From Eumeta japonica (taxonomy: Eukaryota > Arthropoda > Insecta > Lepidoptera > Psychidae), in assembly GCA_005406025.1 (NCBI GenBank), contig BGZK01000186.1, positions 310,001 to 374,000 of the forward strand: DNA of 64,000 nt, in the 5' to 3' direction. Shown here piece after piece: positions 58,717-64,000 of this stretch. Position 1 is the stretch's first letter; the number at the start of each line of letters is the position of its first letter. The notes under the pieces are model-generated. The model saw only the letters and a program-made list of their open reading frames with translations, made no database searches and was not told the DNA's origin. A program made the position numbers and the translations under genes.

Positions 58717-59095
58717 TTTTTTGACGTGATATATAAATCGATGAACGCCGGTTGCACGCACGAAGAAGCATGACTCATTGTCGCGTTCCGCCTGAGCCGA
58801 ACGTGTGAGCGAGAGCGCGGAACAATAGAGAGGCACGATCGGCCTAAGCGTTCGGTTTGTAACGCATCTATCTCTTTACTGTATAATTTAAGTAGAAAAA
58901 TATTTGAATTAACGAGTACAAATAGATGTTAATTAATCAAAAACATTGTCATTTTCAATTAACTCCTTTGTATTATACAAAATAATGATAATTCAGTGAT
59001 AATAATTCAATTCAATTCATAAAAGAATGCAATTTTTCATTAATATATTCTTAGGAAATTATCACGTAAAATTATCGTCAGTAAATGTTGCTTTA
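58717..59095 (-). mobile_element. MITE-like element, 'ACGTGATAACGTC' family, copy 3
   Basis: Reverse-oriented relative to copy 1 and closely similar: GGCGTTCATCGATTTATA, GCGACAATGAGTCATG, CGCGCTCTCGCTCACACG and TTTTACGTGATAATTTC on the minus strand. One end abuts the truncated group E mariner. The outer ATTGGTTG part is missing, so the copy is incomplete. Confidence 0.75.
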
Positions 59096-59277
59096 TGTCA
59101 TATATAAATGTCATAAATACCTTTACCTTCCAGAGGACTACATTAAAAAATTAAAAAAATAGCCACGATCGTCTTTTATTTTATAGTTAAGTAAATTATT
59201 TATCAACTTCCCGTAAACGTCTCTAGTATTGTAGGTACTTACCTGAGAACATTTTCATCTATTAACATCTATACATA

Positions 59278-60473
59278 CGTGGGGCACACTGAAATTTCCG
59301 AAATGAATCAGAAAAAATTACTATAAATGGTCAAAAATGAATTGATTGTTTCTCAAAATATATTTCGTTAGCACAAATGCAGTTTTTCATACGAATAATC
59401 CCATTTTGAAACTGTTTATGCTACAATCTCTCTAGTGAAGAAAAATCCCGGGTAATTGGCTTTTAATTTTTGCGAACAAAAAAAAGTTACATGGTGCCAG
59501 GTCGGGACTGTATGTAGGATTGCTCATAAGTTCTACGTTTTTCTCCTTCAAAAATTTATTTGTCTATTTCGCCGTGTGAGGACTGGCATCGCTGTGGTGC
59601 GAGATGATACGACATTTACGGTTACTCTTACGTGATTCGTCAATAATTTCCGGCAAATAAATGGTCGTGTACCGATCACTATTCACGGTACGACAATTTT
59701 TAAAGCAACAGGAGCCACGTGTCTAGTTTTATTAAAACTAAAGCAATCTTCCACTTAAAGGCACTTCGCTTCCGCGCGACTTAGGTTGGTTTCGACTCAT
59801 TTCGATAGACCCATGCGGACGATTGCTACTTTGTTTTGGGGTCGTAGCAATTAATCTATTTTTCGTCACCTGTAACCGCGTCTCAAACAAAAGACGCCCC
59901 TTTCATGAACCTGGCAAGCATGGCATTGCACCAAGTGACGCGATCCGTCTTTTGACTTCAATCAAATTATGTGGGATCCACTGCGAGCACAGTTTTTTAT
60001 ACCCCAATGTTCGTGAAGGATTGATTGTATTTGACTCATTTCTATGCCTAAAGACGCCCGAATCTCATGTTATGTCACATGCCTCGATGTTTTTGTTGTT
60101 CACGGCGGTGGACGGGTGACTATTATGAAATTCGTCATTGAAATTGACACGACTGCGCTTGAATTCTGTATACCAGTTATAAATAGTCGTTTTGCATAGT
60201 GCTTCAACGCCAAAAGCAGTTCGAAACCGAGCAAGGCTCAACTGAGCTGTCAAATTATACTTAAAATCGTAGAAAATCATACTACGAAAATTTTTGTTAC
60301 TTAAATCCGACGAAGACACGCAATTTTTAAAATGGCCCCATAGTATAAAAACAATTAACAGTTAGATAAAAGATTCTACAGCCAAAGGATTGTATTTTCA
60401 AGTATAGTGATTATTTTTTTAAATATTGTTTGTGTACGTGTTCAAGTTCCAGAAACTTATAGTGCACCCCGCG
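59278..60473 (-). pseudogene. mariner-family element, group C copy 3 (complete ends)
   Basis: 1196 bp, flanked by TA on both sides (59276-59277, 60474-60475). The ends read CGTGGGGCAC and, inverted, CGCGGGGTGCAC. The minus-strand transposase starts near 60319: SSDLSNKNFRSMIFYDFK, LARFRTAFGVEALCKTTIYN, HPSTAVNNKNIEACDIT, TGDEK (first Asp), then HHSDASPHTA, where the second catalytic Asp of the usual HHDN block is replaced, and NPTYSPDLAPCNFFLF. Stops and frameshifts are present. It is the best copy for defining the element. Confidence 0.93.
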
Positions 60474-61215
60474 TACAAGGTCGGCGAAAATGTTTTTTTC
60501 GTATTTTATGTACAAATTCAAGATAATTTTTATCATGTTTTATTTACATTTAATAACATACATATATGAAAATCTGAAGATACGGAAACAGGTGAAAATA
60601 TGAGGGTGCAAGGTCAGAACTATATGGTGGATGTCACTGACACTCCCCATCCAAACTCTCTCAGTATTTGCTGAGTGGATAAATATATATGTTATGGTTT
60701 GGCGTTATCATTGTGAAAAATTGGATTCTTCCTGTTGATCAATTTCGGCCGTTTTCCTCTACTTTTTACATGAGTCTCATTAACTGTTGGCAGTATAGAT
60801 CCGAATTTATGGTTTTTCCCGGCGATAAAAGGTCGTAATGAATAATGTCCTTCCAGTCCCGTTACACCTACACAGCATCAACTTATTGCAAGTTAATCCG
60901 GGTTTCCCTATAATCTTTGGAGCTTGTTTGCCTTTTGACCATTATCTTTTTACACGTTCTAGTCGTAGGTAGTTAATTTTTTATTATCAGTGATCAATCT
61001 TTTTATAAAAATTATTCGGTTTTATTGTTTCAATAAATAATCGCAAATGAGTAGACGCTCCTTTAGATATCTGTCAGTGCACTCGTGTAGGACATAAGTA
61101 TCCAAGTTTTTTGTACATCCAGGTTTTTTTAAAATGAGTCAAGTTTTTTGTAGTTAATCTCCAGTTGTTCAGCTAATAATAGTCGTAATAACTATTATGC
61201 CTATTTTGCTCTACT
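60474..61215 (-). pseudogene. mariner-family relic, group A copy 2, abutting group C copy 3
   Basis: Begins at the same TA that ends the group C element. Left edge AAGGTCGGCGAAAATG corresponds to AAGGTTGGGGAAAAAG at 3440. Shared blocks include AGGTGAAAATATGAGGGT and CTCTCAGTATTTGCTGAGTG, which encode the C-terminal catalytic area on minus. It is more decayed than the 3.4-kb copy and dissolves into a TA microsatellite. Confidence 0.8.
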
Positions 61216-61223
61216 TTTCTACG

Positions 61224-61252
<29 letters not shown>
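61224..61252. repeat. (TA)n microsatellite
   Basis: About fourteen TA units at the decayed edge of the group A mariner. Confidence 0.97.
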
Positions 61253-61256
<4 letters not shown>

Positions 61257-62879
61257 CATATAAAATACGAACATTGTCGTTTGATGAACTCAATTACAAA
61301 TTGCCTAAGGTGATTATGTATTTGAATTGCGTAGGAATAGCTTTTGCACATTGTTACATACATTTAACGAAATGAAAAAATCAACATAAAATTGTTTACA
61401 AATAATATTTCAATTTTCAGTTTTATATAGATTAATATCATCCCTAAGAACAGCAAAATATCTAAATAAAATCAAAAAGTGAAATGAAGACATTAGTGTG
61501 TTCAAACTGTGGCGCCGCGCTATTAATGCCATTTAATCCTGAATGTACTAAACTTAAGGGACTTTTCAATTTCATAATATTTATTCATATGTTTTCCTAT
61601 CTACTCTAATCTTTTCTGTCTAAGCTATGGAATAAATAAATCTTGTGTCACTGCTTTCTCAGAAATATTCCCAGTTTTGATGAAATTCACATGTTATGTA
61701 CTGCGTATTGTGTTTAAATATTTACTATTGAGTATGAATATAAGAAGTATTTCCAGTGAAAAATTATCACTTTCCTACGGCAAACTCAAAAAAAGTCAAA
61801 CTAAGCTCGGTTGTCCGAGTTACTAGAGCCTATGATACAAGCAGTTGAGTGTGATGCAAGCCGATACAAACAGTGGCTGAGACGGTACAAGTCTATTCAT
61901 AGTGCTTGTTGAATGATAAGGTATACAGCATCGTTTCTTTCTTTTTACACAAATGTCAAAAAGGCATTTTAATTCCAATTCAACTTACTTCTTAGTGATT
62001 TGTAAGGTAATTAAGCGAAAGAAAAAGAAAAACAAGTCGATAAATAAGCAATCGCCCGAATAGCGACTTATGACTAAATCTCAAAAAAAATAGTTTCCCT
62101 TTTTTATTTTCATACGGAAAGATAAATTATTACTTTACCCATAATATTATCGATTAAAAGATTGTATCTCAGAGTTTTTAAAATAAGGTTAAATTTAAAA
62201 CACTACAATTTAGACACAGTCCTCTGCCAGTCAGATGCGTCAGCTCGGGTCTTTTAATTTATTTACATGCGGCTAAACGAATTTAGTACGAAATTAGTAG
62301 CCACTAGAAGCGTGATGAAACTAATCATTTATTTAACATATGGTTGTCATTGCATCATTAAATTATTACACACGTGCTATTTATTAAATTGATATACGGT
62401 ACCTATTATGCGTTTTTCGCATACCGGCTGTAATACTTTGTTACCGAATATGATTAAGAAACTAAAGTGATGCAATCTGTAGCTTCTGATTAATGTAACA
62501 CTAAAGTACTTTTAGAAATGATTTAAGCGAATACCTAATATCAATTGACGGCGGGTACGGAGAATGATAACTGTCGTATGTTGAGATGGTACAGTGAGGC
62601 GAAACACTATGCTTATGCAGTTTGATCGCTACATTAATTTCACATGCAGTTCCATAATTAGTTAGTTCTCTTTTTTAAAAAGCACTTTCTAATGATCGTC
62701 TATGCCATACAAGCGTGAATTATAAAGCAGCACTGTTCATTGTCCGCAAGAATATATTTTTTTTTTGATTAAAATTGCTGTTATAAAAAGTAAGTTATTT
62801 TGAGTCTAATGGATGAAATAAAAATAAATATCTGTGATACAAGTCACTAGGCTCTTTTTTCTGGAATGAAATTTCCAGT
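61253..62879. other. AT-rich stretch, nothing recognised
   Basis: No coding frame, splice chain or multi-copy repeat was found. Confidence 0.55.
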
Positions 62880-62948
62880 CTCTCTCATCTCTCTTTCTCC
62901 CTCCTCCCCCCTCCCGCTCTCTCTCTCTCTCTCTCATTCTCTCTCTCT
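62880..62948. repeat. CT-rich microsatellite
   Basis: Imperfect (CT)n with CCCTCC interruptions. On the minus strand it would be a GA-repeat. Confidence 0.9.
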
Positions 62949-64000
62949 ATTAGATAATTTTTCAAAAAAAGATGACTGTTTCTTGCATCCATAATATGAG
63001 AGAGAAAACAAATTAATTTTGTTTATGTTTATTTTGTAGAAAAAAGGGACCCAAGAACAAGTAAAATGTTGGACAAAATAAGTCAAAACAGATAAAATAT
63101 TTTTTCGGTATATTGAGCAATAGGACAGTGCTATAATATATATCAAATTGTGGCTTCAACAAAGTAAACAAAATCAATGATTATCAAGTATTTAGAACTT
63201 ACAAAGAAAAAGTTAAATATACTATTACTTTGCTTTAACCGCTTCAAAAAATTATACCAACTTCCGAACAGAACTGAAAATGAAATGTTTGGATGTTCTA
63301 CTTATTACGACTGACGTAACAAACTTTGTTTGCGCTATGTAGCTATGTAGACTACCTGTGAATCTATAGCGACTTATGAGCAGCACCATCTCTAGTGATG
63401 ATTACCTAGCGGTGATTACCGTAATGGCTTCCTATAAAATACGTCATATAATGTTGACGATAAGATGAAAAACACACTAAATTAATTATGCTTACGCTTG
63501 GCTAAGAGACAATTTATTTGCTAAATTGAAATATATTACGTGCGTTTTTTATACATTTTACTAGAGCAAGCAAAGCAAGCCCTAAACCTATCCCACAATT
63601 CATATATTTTTTGGTACACTTTCCGAAAATACTATCCCAGTTCAAGTTTTGGAATTTGACATACTAATCTAAATTCATATCTAGATTCAATACATATGTT
63701 ATTCTGTAAGCAATTATTTATAAAAGAACTAGAAACAATAATGTTTATTACTCTATAAATTAGAATGTTATTATATCACTTAGGGCGTCTGTCAAAAATT
63801 ACAGGACTAATAGGGCTTATATCGATGTGTAATGTTTCATCCCTTCTGTTAAAGTACGCCATCTGTTAGGAAAGTAAAAAGTTAATATTGAAGTTTCGTA
63901 AGTTAATATTTAGAATATTTACTTAAGAAATTGCTGGACGTATTTTAGATTCTATATAGAAAAAAAGATAGTAATTATGTGGCGTGTAATTCGTGATAGT
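62949..64000. other. AT-rich stretch to the window end, nothing recognised
   Basis: The minus frame at 62934-63146 is an AT artefact partly translating the microsatellite. No feature supported. Confidence 0.55.

Noticed and set aside
62934..63146. 70-codon minus frame at the CT microsatellite
   Set aside because: Its end translates the GA repeat and the remainder is AT-rich; no start context or homology.

Overview
The window looks like a nuclear scaffold from an insect, most probably a moth or butterfly. It is AT-rich and intron-rich, carries one spliced gene, and is crowded with mariner copies, MITEs, a BEL/Pao fragment and jockey/CR1-like LINE fragments of the kind common in Lepidoptera. 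Nothing looks bacterial, viral or organellar. The Lepidoptera call is an inference from repeat content; no species marker is present.

The one host gene I can reconstruct is an ABHD12-type serine hydrolase (lysophosphatidylserine/monoacylglycerol lipase family) on the minus strand, 41109 down to 21113. Nine coding exons join with consistent splice phases into about 370 residues: a membrane helix, the oxyanion His-Gly, the GHSLG nucleophile elbow, the HAQDD acid loop and a catalytic-His exon. After its TGA stop the same frame stays open for 34 more codons to a TAG. The segment between looks either like a 30-nt GT..AG intron or like readthrough sequence.

Layout. 1-1.55 kb is the end of a 57-bp minisatellite that runs into a LINE reverse-transcriptase fragment. 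1.5-18 kb is gene-poor, with a mariner, LINE fragments, a MITE nested inside another repeat, and a possible hAT-like element. 19.0-20.3 kb has a possible terminal-inverted-repeat element. 21.0-41.1 kb is the ABHD12 gene; its introns hold a mariner (22.7-23.9 kb), an antisense BEL/Pao pol fragment with an LTR-like tail (28.5-30.7 kb), a second mariner (35.1-36.4 kb), a short MITE and hairpins. 41.5-64 kb is accessory DNA: mariners at 44.5, 51.4, 57.9, 59.3 and 60.5 kb, a hAT-type MITE with a perfect 8-bp target duplication (46.65 kb), two further MITE families, and several GC-rich islands that could be exons or promoters of genes I cannot identify.

Most open reading frames elsewhere are decayed transposase, repeat translation or chance. 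I found no tRNA, rRNA, CRISPR or operon-like structure, and no convincing new biological system. The points most worth following up are the ABHD12 stop region, the minisatellite-LINE junction and the three MITE families.
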